From JAEUHZ01 sp964552795 (lineage in GTDB: Bacteria; Planctomycetota; UBA1135; GCA-002686595), in NCBI GenBank assembly GCA_964552795.1, contig CAZKIO010000002.1:1-64000 (forward strand): a stretch of 64,000 nucleotides of DNA. The letters are read 5' to 3'. The position numbers and the translations under genes were made by a program. The notes under the pieces are model-generated. The model was not told where the DNA came from, searched no databases, and saw only the letters and a list, made by a program, of their open reading frames with translations. Each line of letters opens with the position of its first letter. Position 1 is the first letter of the stretch. Of the stretch, positions 8,642 through 18,189 are shown one piece after another.

Positions 8642-8971
8642 GAACGCGGCGGAGCACGGACAGGACGCGAGGGTGTGCGAAGCGGCCCCCGGGTGCTGGG
8701 CCAACTTGATTGGGCAGAGATTCAGCCCGGGCTGGAGGTCAGCCCCGCCCGCGACCCCGCCCGCCACCCGGTCACCCACGCAGGCCGCGTGTGGTCGCGC
8801 CCGCGAGCCCTGATCTCGCTGCCGGGGGCCTGCCGTGCACCGCCGCGCTGCGCACGGTTGCCGGCGCGGCCGCGCCGTCGATCGGTAGGCGCGCTGCGAG
8901 GCCGCGACAGGATCCGAAGCTGCACAAGTGGCCGGTCCCGTGCAGCCTCGTCTCGTGGGGGACCGTTCCAC
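8642..8971. other. 330-bp intergenic region between convergent genes
   Basis: No convincing ORF, tRNA or small RNA was found here on either strand. The only structure I see is a 7-bp hairpin at 8919-8946. The base composition matches the surroundings. Confidence 0.6.
8919..8946. terminator. Hairpin between convergent DUF4177 and SDR genes
   Basis: GCTGCAC (8919-8925) pairs perfectly with GTGCAGC (8940-8946) around a 14-base loop, 25 bases past the SDR stop codon. There is no T tract on either side, so termination is only a suggestion. Confidence 0.3.
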
Positions 8972-9907
8972 CTACCGCCGCGTGCGCTCGGACGGCGGAC
9001 CGTCCTCGCCGCCGCGCGGCCCCCATTCGCCGACGTGGGGGAGGCTCCTGTACAGGAGCGCGTGGTAGAGGCGCCGCGGCAAGAGGCGCCGCACGAGCGA
9101 GAACAGGAAGGCGTCCGGCGTCCCCGACACGCGCAGCGGCGGCCGGCGCTGGCTCATCACGCGCACGATCCGCCGCGCGACGCGCTCGGGGCTCGTGCGC
9201 GAGAGGTCCATCAGGCGCGCGATGAACGGCGCCATGTGCTTGTAGTGCGCGTGGTAGGGGTCCACCCGGTCGTCCAGCGCGCGCGCGCTGTCCTGGGTCC
9301 AGCGCGAGCGCTCGAACGACGGGGAATGGATGAACCCCGGTTCCACGAGCGTCACGTGGATGCCCCAGGGGCGCACCTCGTACCACAGCGCCTCGCTGGC
9401 GCCCTCCAGCGCGAACTTCGACGCGCTGTACACCGCCATCGTCGGCATCGCCATCATCCCGCCGACCGACGACACGTTGATGATCCGTCCGCGCCGCCGC
9501 GCGCGCATGCCGGGCAGCACGAGGCGCACGAGCTCCATAGGCGCCAGGAAGTTGACGTCCATCTGCGCGAGGCGCTCTGCGTCGTGCACGTGCTCCAGCA
9601 CCGAGCGGAACGACACGCCGGCGTTGTTCACCAGCACGTCCACGCCGCCCCAGCGCGCGGTCACCGCTTCGACCGCCGCGCGGCGCTGCTCCGCGTCGGT
9701 CACGTCCAGCGGCACGAGCATCACGCGCGGTCCCGCGACGAAGCCGGCGTCGGCGAGGCGCGGCAGGGACGCGGTGCGCGCGCTGAGAGCGAGGCGCCAC
9801 GGGCCCGCCGCGAGCTGGCGCGCGAGCGCGAGACCCAGGCCGCTGCTCGCGCCCGTGACGAGCACGACGGGGCCGTTCCCGGCCGCTGGCGAGGCGCTGG
9901 AGGCCAT
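8972..9907 (-). CDS. Short-chain dehydrogenase/reductase
   Basis: 311 residues. Classical SDR motifs are complete: TGASSGLG cofactor loop (about 19-26), NNAGVS, INVSS with the catalytic Ser, and YSASK with the Tyr-Lys pair. The roughly 60 extra C-terminal residues after the core are Arg-rich and hydrophobic in parts, as in membrane-associated lipid or retinol-type SDRs. Substrate is unknown. The start at 9907 is preferred over longer in-frame options because it places MASS just before the Rossmann strand and has a TAnnnT element 8 bases upstream. It interrupts the cmk-plsC/rpsA neighbourhood in reverse orientation. Confidence 0.88.
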   Translation of the reverse strand: MASSASPAAGNGPVVLVTGASSGLGLALARQLAAGPWRLALSARTASLPRLADAGFVAGPRVMLVPLDVTDAEQRRAAVEAVTARWGGVDVLVNNAGVSFRSVLEHVHDAERLAQMDVNFLAPMELVRLVLPGMRARRRGRIINVSSVGGMMAMPTMAVYSASKFALEGASEALWYEVRPWGIHVTLVEPGFIHSPSFERSRWTQDSARALDDRVDPYHAHYKHMAPFIARLMDLSRTSPERVARRIVRVMSQRRPPLRVSGTPDAFLFSLVRRLLPRRLYHALLYRSLPHVGEWGPRGGEDGPPSERTRR

Positions 9908-9915
9908 CGACGCGG

Positions 9916-9921
9916 AGCTTA
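9916..9921 (-). promoter_or_regulatory. -10-like hexamer TAAGCT before the SDR gene
   Basis: On the minus strand it ends 8 bases before the ATG (first base 9907), predicting an almost leaderless mRNA. Confidence 0.4.
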
Positions 9922-9969
9922 TCCGGGTCGGGGCCCGGCGCCGCGCCCGCGGGGACGGCCGCCCGGTCG

Positions 9970-9999
9970 TTGCACGGCGCCCCCCGGCGCGGGTACCTT
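9970..9999 (+). promoter_or_regulatory. Candidate promoter of rpsA
   Basis: TTGCAC (9970-9975) and TACCTT (9994-9999) are 18 bases apart. Unlike many genes here this promoter leaves a leader of roughly 86 bases before the rpsA ATG, room for translational autocontrol as known for S1 in other bacteria (inference). Confidence 0.5.
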
Positions 10000-10091
10000 C
10001 CTGCGCTTCCGCTCGCCTCCCGACGAGCCCGGGACGCCCACTTCGGCCGTTCCCGGCATCCCGCAACCCCTTTTTCAGACCCCACCGTTTC

Positions 10092-11867
<1,776 letters not shown>

Positions 11868-11881
11868 ACGCGCCCGGCGCC

Positions 11882-12949
11882 ATGCGACGGCGCGTCGGAA
11901 TCGTGTGCGTCCTGCTCCCGCTCCTCGCGGGGGCTTGCGCCGCGCCCGGCGCGCCGCGCGCGTTCCCGGACGCTCCGCCCGACTGGACGGCGGTCGAGGA
12001 GCGGTTCGTGCCGGCGCTCGAGGCGTTGCAGGCCGCGGTCGAGGCGCGCGACGACGCGCTGGCGCGCGCGGTGCACGAGCGCCTGATGCTGCTCGGCCCC
12101 ACTGGCGCCGCGCTCGACCTCGCTCGCGGTTTCGAGCGCATCCTCGACGGCCGGGCCGCCGTGCGCGGCCTGGAGGCGCGCCTGGAGTGCCACTGGCTGC
12201 CGGGCGCGGACCCGGCCGAAGGGCACTGCGTGCTGCGGCTCGCTGCGTTCGCGAAGGACGGCGTCGCGCGCACGCTGGAGCCGGGGCCGGCCACGGTGCG
12301 CCTGCGCACGGCGACGGTCGACGCGTCGGGCGGCCTCGGGCAGGGCGAGGCCTCGAGCGCGCTGCCCGCGCTCGCGCGCCTGGACGTGCCGGCGGAGGGG
12401 CGCGTCGCGGTGGACCTCGCGCGCGTCCCGTTGCGCCTCGCTCCCAACGCTCTGGCGATCCGCCTGTCGGCCGACGTCGATCTGCGCTCGGGGACCGTGC
12501 GCGTGGACGGCGCGACGCTGCCGGCCATGCACGTCGCAGTCACGCCGGGCGAGGTCGTCCTGCTGCACGGCCGGCTGCTGGCGCTGGGCGCGGCGGACCC
12601 CGGCGACCTGGTGCGCCTCGCCGCGCGCGCCGGCGCGGGCAGCCGGGAGTTGCTGGAGCTCGCGCTGCGCCTCCGGCGCGAGGACCGCGAGGCGGCGCTC
12701 GATGCGCTGGCCGCCGCCGCGCTGCCCGAGGCGCTCGTGCAACCGCTGGCGCCCGCGCTGCGCTGGCTCGCGCCCGGCTACCAGGCCGGCGCGGACGCGC
12801 GCGCCTGGGCGGCGTGGCTCGACCGCCGCGCGCTGCGCAACGCCGCGGACCGCGGCCGCTCCGAACCGCGCCTGCCCGGCCCCGAGACCGGTCGCGCCGG
12901 TGCGCGGCATCTCGATCCGCGGCGCGCCGACCGTACGATCCCCGCATGA
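11882..12949 (+). CDS. Putative lipoprotein of unknown function
   Basis: 355 residues. The N-terminus has an Arg-rich n-region, a hydrophobic stretch and LAGAC, a near-lipobox with Cys19. The rest is Ala/Arg/Leu-rich: an alpha-helical part (about 35-95), then a beta-rich middle (about 100-210), then helices and a basic tail. I recognise no domain. It sits 14 bases after rpsA and its stop codon overlaps the tyrS start (ATGA), so it is probably co-transcribed with rpsA. Confidence 0.7.
   Translation: MRRRVGIVCVLLPLLAGACAAPGAPRAFPDAPPDWTAVEERFVPALEALQAAVEARDDALARAVHERLMLLGPTGAALDLARGFERILDGRAAVRGLEARLECHWLPGADPAEGHCVLRLAAFAKDGVARTLEPGPATVRLRTATVDASGGLGQGEASSALPALARLDVPAEGRVAVDLARVPLRLAPNALAIRLSADVDLRSGTVRVDGATLPAMHVAVTPGEVVLLHGRLLALGAADPGDLVRLAARAGAGSRELLELALRLRREDREAALDALAAAALPEALVQPLAPALRWLAPGYQAGADARAWAAWLDRRALRNAADRGRSEPRLPGPETGRAGARHLDPRRADRTIPA
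12934..12939 (+). promoter_or_regulatory. -10-like hexamer TACGAT inside the lipoprotein gene, before tyrS
   Basis: It ends 6 bases before the tyrS ATG, the exact spacing expected if transcription starts at the A of ATG. It would give tyrS a leaderless transcript independent of rpsA. Confidence 0.45.
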
Positions 12950-14145
12950 AGAGCGTCGCCGAGCAGATGGCCGTGTTCCGCCGCGGCACCGTGGACCTGA
13001 TCGAGGCCGACGACCTCGAGCGGCGCATCGCGAAGTGCGCGGCCGGCGCTCCGCCGCTGCGCGTGAAGTTCGGGATGGATCCGACCAGCCCCGACCTGCA
13101 CCTGGGGCACGCGGTGCAGCTCTTCAAGCTGCGCGCGATCCAGGACCTGGGCCACCGGATCGTGCTGATCGTGGGGGACGCGACCGCGATGGTCGGCGAC
13201 CCGTCGGGGCGCAACAAGCTGCGGCCGCCGCTCTCGCGCGACGAGATCGAGCGCAACCTCGAGACCTACGTCGAGCAGGCCTCGCGCGTGCTCGACATGG
13301 AGCGCACCGAGGTGCGGCGCAACTCGGAGTGGTTCGACACGATGCGCTTCGAGGACGTGCTGCGCCTGATGGGCCGCGCCACGGTCGCGCGGATGCTGGA
13401 GCGCGACACGTTCGAGCTGCGCATGAAGGAGAACGAGCCGATCGGAGTGCACGAGCTGCTGTACCCGCTGATGCAGGGCTGGGACAGCGTGATGGTGAAG
13501 TCGGACCTCGAGCTCGGCGGCACCGACCAGCTCTTCAACCTGCTGCGCGGCCGCGACCTGCAGGTGAGCGAGAACCAGCCCGGCCAGATCTGCTTCACGA
13601 TGCCGCTGATCGACGGCGCGGACGGCCGCAAGATGAGCAAGAGCTACGGCAACGCCATCGGCCTCACGGAGCCGCCCAAGGACATGTTCGGCAAGATGAT
13701 GCGCGTCGACGACGGCGCGTTGCGCACCTGGTTCGAGCTCCTGACGGACCTCGACGCGGCGCGCATCGCCGCCGTGCTGGCCGGGCCGTTCATCGAGGCC
13801 AAGCAGACGCTCGCGACCGAGGTCACGGCGCGCTTCCACGGCCGCGCGGCGGCAGAACAGGCCTGCGACGCCTTCGTGCGCGAAGTGCGCAACAAGGAGC
13901 TGCCCGACGACATCCCCGACGCGGGCTGGCCCGCCGCAGCCAGCGGCCAGCCGCTGCCGCTCGCCAACCTGCTGAAGGAGCTCAACCTGGCGGCGAGCAC
14001 GTCCGAGGCGCGGCGCCTCGTCAGCCAGGGCGGCGTGCGCCTGAACGGCGAGGTGGCGCAGGATCCCGTGCGGCCGGTGAGCGAGGGTGATCTGCCGCTC
14101 CTGATCCAGGCCGGCAAGCGCCGCTTCGTGCGCCTGGTGCGCTGA
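12946..14145 (+). CDS. tyrS: Tyrosine-tRNA ligase
   Basis: 399 residues, a class I synthetase charging tRNA-Tyr. The HIGH-type signature is HLGH (52-55) and KMSKS is at 229-233. The C-terminal S4 RNA-binding domain is visible from about 335 (ASTSEARRLVSQGGVRLNG). Length and the short connective region fit the TyrZ-like subgroup. It ends 6 bases from the convergent DUF1573 gene, with a hairpin over both stop codons. Confidence 0.96.
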   Translation: MKSVAEQMAVFRRGTVDLIEADDLERRIAKCAAGAPPLRVKFGMDPTSPDLHLGHAVQLFKLRAIQDLGHRIVLIVGDATAMVGDPSGRNKLRPPLSRDEIERNLETYVEQASRVLDMERTEVRRNSEWFDTMRFEDVLRLMGRATVARMLERDTFELRMKENEPIGVHELLYPLMQGWDSVMVKSDLELGGTDQLFNLLRGRDLQVSENQPGQICFTMPLIDGADGRKMSKSYGNAIGLTEPPKDMFGKMMRVDDGALRTWFELLTDLDAARIAAVLAGPFIEAKQTLATEVTARFHGRAAAEQACDAFVREVRNKELPDDIPDAGWPAAASGQPLPLANLLKELNLAASTSEARRLVSQGGVRLNGEVAQDPVRPVSEGDLPLLIQAGKRRFVRLVR

Positions 14146-14158
14146 GCACCCTCAGCGC
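14139..14158. terminator. Shared hairpin over the tyrS and DUF1573 stop codons
   Basis: Perfect 8-bp stem GCGCTGAG/CTCAGCGC with a 4-base loop. Each arm contains the stop codon of one of the two convergent genes, so it can act on both transcripts. No T tract. Confidence 0.5.
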
Positions 14159-15270
14159 GCGCCGATCGAGTACTGCACGTCCACGCGCGGCTTCGCGGGA
14201 TCGTCGAGGTCGACCAGGAGCTTCCCGTAGAGCAGCTCGGGCGGCAGCGGCGCGGTCGTCGTGACCACGAACTTCCAGCGCTGCGCGCGGCCGGAGTCGT
14301 CGGGCGCGACGGGCTGCCACTCGACCGCCAGGTGCTCGGCGCCCAGGCCCTCGAAGCGCGCGGCGTCGATGCGCACGCGCGCTCCCGGCACCAGCGCCAC
14401 CAGCTCGCCCTCCAGGCGCGGCGTCGGCCCGCGCTGGATCTGCAGGATCCGCGGGTTGATGACGTACTCCTCGACGACCTGCGCGCGCACGGGGACGTCG
14501 AAGTGCTGGCCGATGCCCTCGCCGTCGGGGTTCGTCGTGCCCAGCACGACCTTGCCCGTGTGCGCGCCCAGCGTCAGGCCCGGATCGGCGGTGACGGTCA
14601 GGATCCACAGCGTCTCGCCCGCCACGGGCGTTTCCTCGAGCGCGGCGTGGAACGGCCCCTCGACGAGCTCGATGCCGCGGATGCGCGAGCGGTCCTGCAG
14701 CGTCTCGACCGTGATGTCGCCGCGCGCGGTCTTGCCGGCCGCCTGGGGCACGTCCGACAGGACGATCTCGGCCGGAACGCAGCGGAACGAGCGCTTCACG
14801 AGCACGTGCAGCTCGAGCGTGAGGTACGGCGTGTGCGCCGAATCCGAGCGGATCCGCACCTGCGCGAGCTTGTGCTGGTTCGGGCGCTCGATGCGCGTCG
14901 TGTCGAGTTCCACCGTGACCTCCGCCGTGGCCCCGGCCGGGATCGCGAAGTCCAGGCCCTGCGTGCGGCGCGGCCCGGCCACGCGCTCCCCGTCCGTGCC
15001 CCGGTAGGCGACGCGCGGCTGCGTGCAGCTGCAGTCGGGCAGGAGGTCGTGGATCACGATCGGCCGTCCCTCGCGGTTCTCGATGCGGTAGGTGTGCTCG
15101 ATCCTCTCGCCCCAAAGGCGGTCGCCGAAGTCGTGGAAGTACGGGCGGTCGCCGGTCGTGCCGACGATCACGAGGCCCTCGGCGGCCGCGGGCGGCGGCG
15201 GGTCGCGCCGGCAGCCGCCGAGTGCGGCGAGGTGGAGGGCGAGGAGGCAGGCGGCGAGGAGTCGGAGCAT
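14152..15270 (-). CDS. DUF1573-domain lipoprotein
   Basis: 372 residues. A lipoprotein signal peptide ends at LGGC (Cys20). Residues about 40-140 form a DUF1573 (ASH/Ig-like) domain with the typical C-S-C-T-Q segment after HTYRIEN. Further beta-rich repeats of the same kind follow to the C-terminus. Such proteins are abundant in Planctomycetota and Bacteroidota and are thought to be periplasmic binding or scaffold modules, but their function is not established. No promoter element was found close to the start. Confidence 0.82.
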   Translation of the reverse strand: MLRLLAACLLALHLAALGGCRRDPPPPAAAEGLVIVGTTGDRPYFHDFGDRLWGERIEHTYRIENREGRPIVIHDLLPDCSCTQPRVAYRGTDGERVAGPRRTQGLDFAIPAGATAEVTVELDTTRIERPNQHKLAQVRIRSDSAHTPYLTLELHVLVKRSFRCVPAEIVLSDVPQAAGKTARGDITVETLQDRSRIRGIELVEGPFHAALEETPVAGETLWILTVTADPGLTLGAHTGKVVLGTTNPDGEGIGQHFDVPVRAQVVEEYVINPRILQIQRGPTPRLEGELVALVPGARVRIDAARFEGLGAEHLAVEWQPVAPDDSGRAQRWKFVVTTTAPLPPELLYGKLLVDLDDPAKPRVDVQYSIGAR

Positions 15271-15401
15271 GGCCAGGTGCGCGGTGCAGGCGAGAAACGT
15301 GCCCGCTTCCGGCGCGCGTTGCAAGCGCGGGGGCGTGCGCGTCCCGCGCGGGCGGCCGAGCGCGCGCGCACGCGCGGCGACGAGGCCGCGGCGTCGGCTG
15401 G

Positions 15402-15407
15402 TACCTT
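15402..15407 (+). promoter_or_regulatory. -10-like hexamer TACCTT before the sulfatase gene
   Basis: It ends 7 bases before the ATG at 15415, consistent with a leaderless transcript. No Shine-Dalgarno site is present. Confidence 0.45.
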
Positions 15408-15414
15408 CTGCGGC

Positions 15415-16749
15415 ATGCCCCGGCCCGTCACCGGCCTCTTCCTCGTGTTCGTGTCGACCGTCGCCTGCGCGCCGGCGCCGCCGCCGCGGCCCAACGTGGT
15501 CGTGATCGTGGCCGACGACCTGGGCTTCGCCGACGTCGGCTGGCAGTCCGGCGGCGATCCGGCGGTGCGCACGCCCAACCTGGACGGGCTCGCGGCGCAG
15601 GGCGTGATCCTGGAGCGCTATGCGACCGCGCCGTTGTGCACGCCTGCGCGCGCGGGCCTGATGACCGGCCGCAACCCGCTGCGCATGGGCTTGTGGCGCA
15701 ACCTGCGCGCCGACGACTCGGCGGCGCTGCCGGCACAGGAGCGCACGATCGCCGAGGACTTCCGCGCTGCGGGCTACGCGACCGCGCTGGTCGGCAAGTG
15801 GCACCTGGGACACGCGGACGCCGCCAGCAGGCCGCTCGCGCGCGGGTTCGAGCGCGCCTACGGACCGCTCGGCGGCTGGATCGACTACACGACGCACCGG
15901 CGCCACGCGCGCCTGGATTGGCAGCGCGACGGCCGCGACCTGGAGGAGCCGGGCTACGCCACCGATCTCCTGGCCGACGAAGCCGTGCGCACGATCCGGG
16001 AACACGAGGGCGCGCGCCCGCTGTTCCTGTGGCTGGCGTTCACCGCGCCGCACACGCCGCTGCACGTGCCGCCGGGGCGCGAGGCCGAGGCCGCGGCGAA
16101 CGGCGCGGACGCGCGGAGTGCGTACCTGTGGATGGTGGAGTCCCTCGATCGCGCGGTGGGACGCGTGGTGTCCGCGCTCGACGACGCGGGCATCGCGGAG
16201 CGCACGCTGGTCGTGTTCGTCAGCGACAACGGCGGCGACCTGCGCTACGGCGCCCGCAACGCGCCGTTCGCGGGCGGCAAGTACGAGACGCTCGAAGGCG
16301 GGATCCGAGCGCCCGCGCTGGTGCGCTGGCCGGGCGTGCTCGCGCCCGGACGGTTCGCCCCGTTCGCGACGCACCTCGACGTCGCGCCGACGCTGGCTGC
16401 GGCGGCGGGCGTGGCGCTGGATGCGCGGGAGCGCGTCGACGGCCGCGACCTGTGGCCCCACTTGCTGCGACGCACGACGCCGGACCGCACCGCATTCGCC
16501 GTCGGCTGCGAGCGGCCGGACGAACTGCGCGTGGCGGTCACCGACGGCGCCGCCAAGCTGCGTGCGAGCGTGGACCGGGCGACGGGCGCCGAGCGGCGCG
16601 TGCAGAGCGATCTCTCCGCGGACCCGCGCGAGACGACGGACGTGCTCGGCCGCGCGCCCGCGCCGTGGTTCCAGGCCGACGAACGCACGCGCCTGGAGAC
16701 GTGGCTCGCGCTGCCGCGCATCCCCTCGGCCGGGGACGACGGTCCCTGA
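15415..16749 (+). CDS. Secreted arylsulfatase-type sulfatase
   Basis: 444 residues. A short hydrophobic leader ending in VACAP may be a lipoprotein signal. The sulfatase core starts at NVVVIVADDLG with the metal-binding Asp pair. The formylglycine site is CTPAR with Cys75, the anaerobic/aerobic Cys-type site needing formylglycine-generating enzyme. GKWHLGH and VFVSDNGG are also present. It hydrolyses sulfate esters, probably of polysaccharides; the exact substrate cannot be read from sequence. Multiple sulfatases are typical of Planctomycetota. Its stop lies 6 bases from the convergent SGNH gene. Confidence 0.93.
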   Translation: MPRPVTGLFLVFVSTVACAPAPPPRPNVVVIVADDLGFADVGWQSGGDPAVRTPNLDGLAAQGVILERYATAPLCTPARAGLMTGRNPLRMGLWRNLRADDSAALPAQERTIAEDFRAAGYATALVGKWHLGHADAASRPLARGFERAYGPLGGWIDYTTHRRHARLDWQRDGRDLEEPGYATDLLADEAVRTIREHEGARPLFLWLAFTAPHTPLHVPPGREAEAAANGADARSAYLWMVESLDRAVGRVVSALDDAGIAERTLVVFVSDNGGDLRYGARNAPFAGGKYETLEGGIRAPALVRWPGVLAPGRFAPFATHLDVAPTLAAAAGVALDARERVDGRDLWPHLLRRTTPDRTAFAVGCERPDELRVAVTDGAAKLRASVDRATGAERRVQSDLSADPRETTDVLGRAPAPWFQADERTRLETWLALPRIPSAGDDGP

Positions 16750-16755
16750 GCGCGG

Positions 16756-18096
16756 TCAACGCGGCAGCAGGTCGCCCGACAACAGCCAGTCCGCGATCGT
16801 GCGCGCGATCAGCGCGGAGCCGCGGTCGTTGGGGTGGACCTCGCTGAAGAACAGGAGGTCGCGGCGCTGGATCCGGCGCCACTCGGCCTCGATCTCGGCG
16901 CGCGGCCGGCCGGGCTCGGCGGCGACGGCCCTCTCGATCGCCTCGCGCACCTCCTGCTCGCAGGCGGCCTCGACCACGCGCGCGGACTCGCACAGCGGCA
17001 CCTGCATCTCGCCGGCGACCTCGCGCTGCACGTTCAGGATCCGCTCGAACGCGTCGACCTGCTCGTTGCGCGACTTGAATCCGTCCAGGTGCCAGCGCGG
17101 CAGGGCCTGCGTCGCGATCGCCACGCGCGCGCCGCGCGCGCGGCACACCGCGACCATCTGCACGAGGTTCCGGCGGTAGCTCTCGAAGCCCAGGTCGGAG
17201 ACCGGGCCGGGGTAGTGCTGGTAGGGGTCGAACGCGCGATCGGCGAGCACCTTGTCGAACCCGACCATGGCGTAGAAGCCCAGGTCGACGCGCTCCTGCG
17301 CGTAGTTCGTGAAGTACCGCCGCCACACGAGGTAGGCGTGGCTCCTCTCGAGTTGCGCCTCGATGCGCGAGGGCCGGTCCACGGGCCAGGGAGCGCGCCA
17401 GTGCGTGTTGTCGCGCTGCACGGGCCCGCCCGGCGTCCACAGCGCGGCGCGCATGTCGTTGATCGCCTCGTACACGATCACGAGGTCGGGCGAGAGGTCG
17501 AGCGCGCGCAGCGACAGGTTCGCGAGCATCTCGTAGCTGGTCCAGCCCGACACGCCCAGGTTCACGACCTCGAAACGCCGCGCGGGCCGCGCGGCGTTGA
17601 GCATGTCCTCGAGCTGCTGCGACCAGACCGCGGCGTCGCTGCTCTCGCTCTGGCCGTACACGCTCGATCCGCCGGTGGTGCAGATCCGATAGACGCCGTC
17701 CGGCTTCTCCCAGGTCGTCTCGCGGCCGCGGAAGCCCAGCGCGTTGTGCGACGCCTGCTGCGCCGTCCCGGCCGGCGTCTTCCATGAGGGCTTGAGCGCG
17801 TAGCCGAAGTACGGGTGCGGCCGCGAGCGCGCGCCGTGGAGCTGCTCCACCGCGCGCTTGGGACTGCCGTACACCAGGGTGTCGCTGCACAGCTTCTCCC
17901 ACACGTCGCGCGGCGCGTCGGCGGGTTTGTAGGTCGGGTCGTTCGCGCGCTCGGCCACGACGCGGTCGGCGATGCGCGACAGGGCCTCGACGACCATCAC
18001 CACGGCCACGAGGGAGAGGAACAGCGCGCACCCGCAGGTCAGGAGCTGCGGGCGCGCCTTCTTCTCCGGAGCGACCACCCGCTTCGAGGGACTCAT
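16756..18096 (-). CDS. Membrane-anchored SGNH/GDSL-type hydrolase
   Basis: 446 residues. A single transmembrane segment at about 18-39 anchors it with the C-terminal domain outside. Block I is TGGSSVYG (141-148) with the nucleophile Ser144, block II has the Gly in NLGVSGW, and the Asn of YEAINDMR matches block III. The C-terminal EVHPNDRG supplies His and Asp. Related proteins act as O-acyl esterases or acyltransferases on envelope polysaccharides. The neighbouring divergent gene is a membrane glycosyltransferase, so a role in surface glycan modification is plausible (inference). The ATG at 18096 was chosen over upstream extensions that have no signal sequence. Confidence 0.82.
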   Translation of the reverse strand: MSPSKRVVAPEKKARPQLLTCGCALFLSLVAVVMVVEALSRIADRVVAERANDPTYKPADAPRDVWEKLCSDTLVYGSPKRAVEQLHGARSRPHPYFGYALKPSWKTPAGTAQQASHNALGFRGRETTWEKPDGVYRICTTGGSSVYGQSESSDAAVWSQQLEDMLNAARPARRFEVVNLGVSGWTSYEMLANLSLRALDLSPDLVIVYEAINDMRAALWTPGGPVQRDNTHWRAPWPVDRPSRIEAQLERSHAYLVWRRYFTNYAQERVDLGFYAMVGFDKVLADRAFDPYQHYPGPVSDLGFESYRRNLVQMVAVCRARGARVAIATQALPRWHLDGFKSRNEQVDAFERILNVQREVAGEMQVPLCESARVVEAACEQEVREAIERAVAAEPGRPRAEIEAEWRRIQRRDLLFFSEVHPNDRGSALIARTIADWLLSGDLLPR

Positions 18097-18173
18097 GCGC
18101 TGGAACCGCGCGCAACCTTGCACGGCGCGCGCTTGCCGGTCAAGCCGGGCTGGCCGCGGCCGTGCGCCGACCC

Positions 18174-18179
18174 TACCCT
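18174..18179 (+). promoter_or_regulatory. -10-like hexamer TACCCT before the glycosyltransferase gene
   Basis: It ends 10 bases before the ATG at 18190. Part of the TAnnnT series. Confidence 0.4.
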
Positions 18180-18189
18180 CCGGCGCACG

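Noticed and set aside
8642..8971. Possible tRNA or small RNA in the largest intergenic gap
   Set aside because: No cloverleaf, T-loop GTTCRA or conserved RNA motif could be found.
8675..10091. Open frame running into rpsA in a different frame, possible gene in the 8.6-9 kb gap
   Set aside because: Arg/Ala/His-rich composition without domains, and antisense to the SDR gene.
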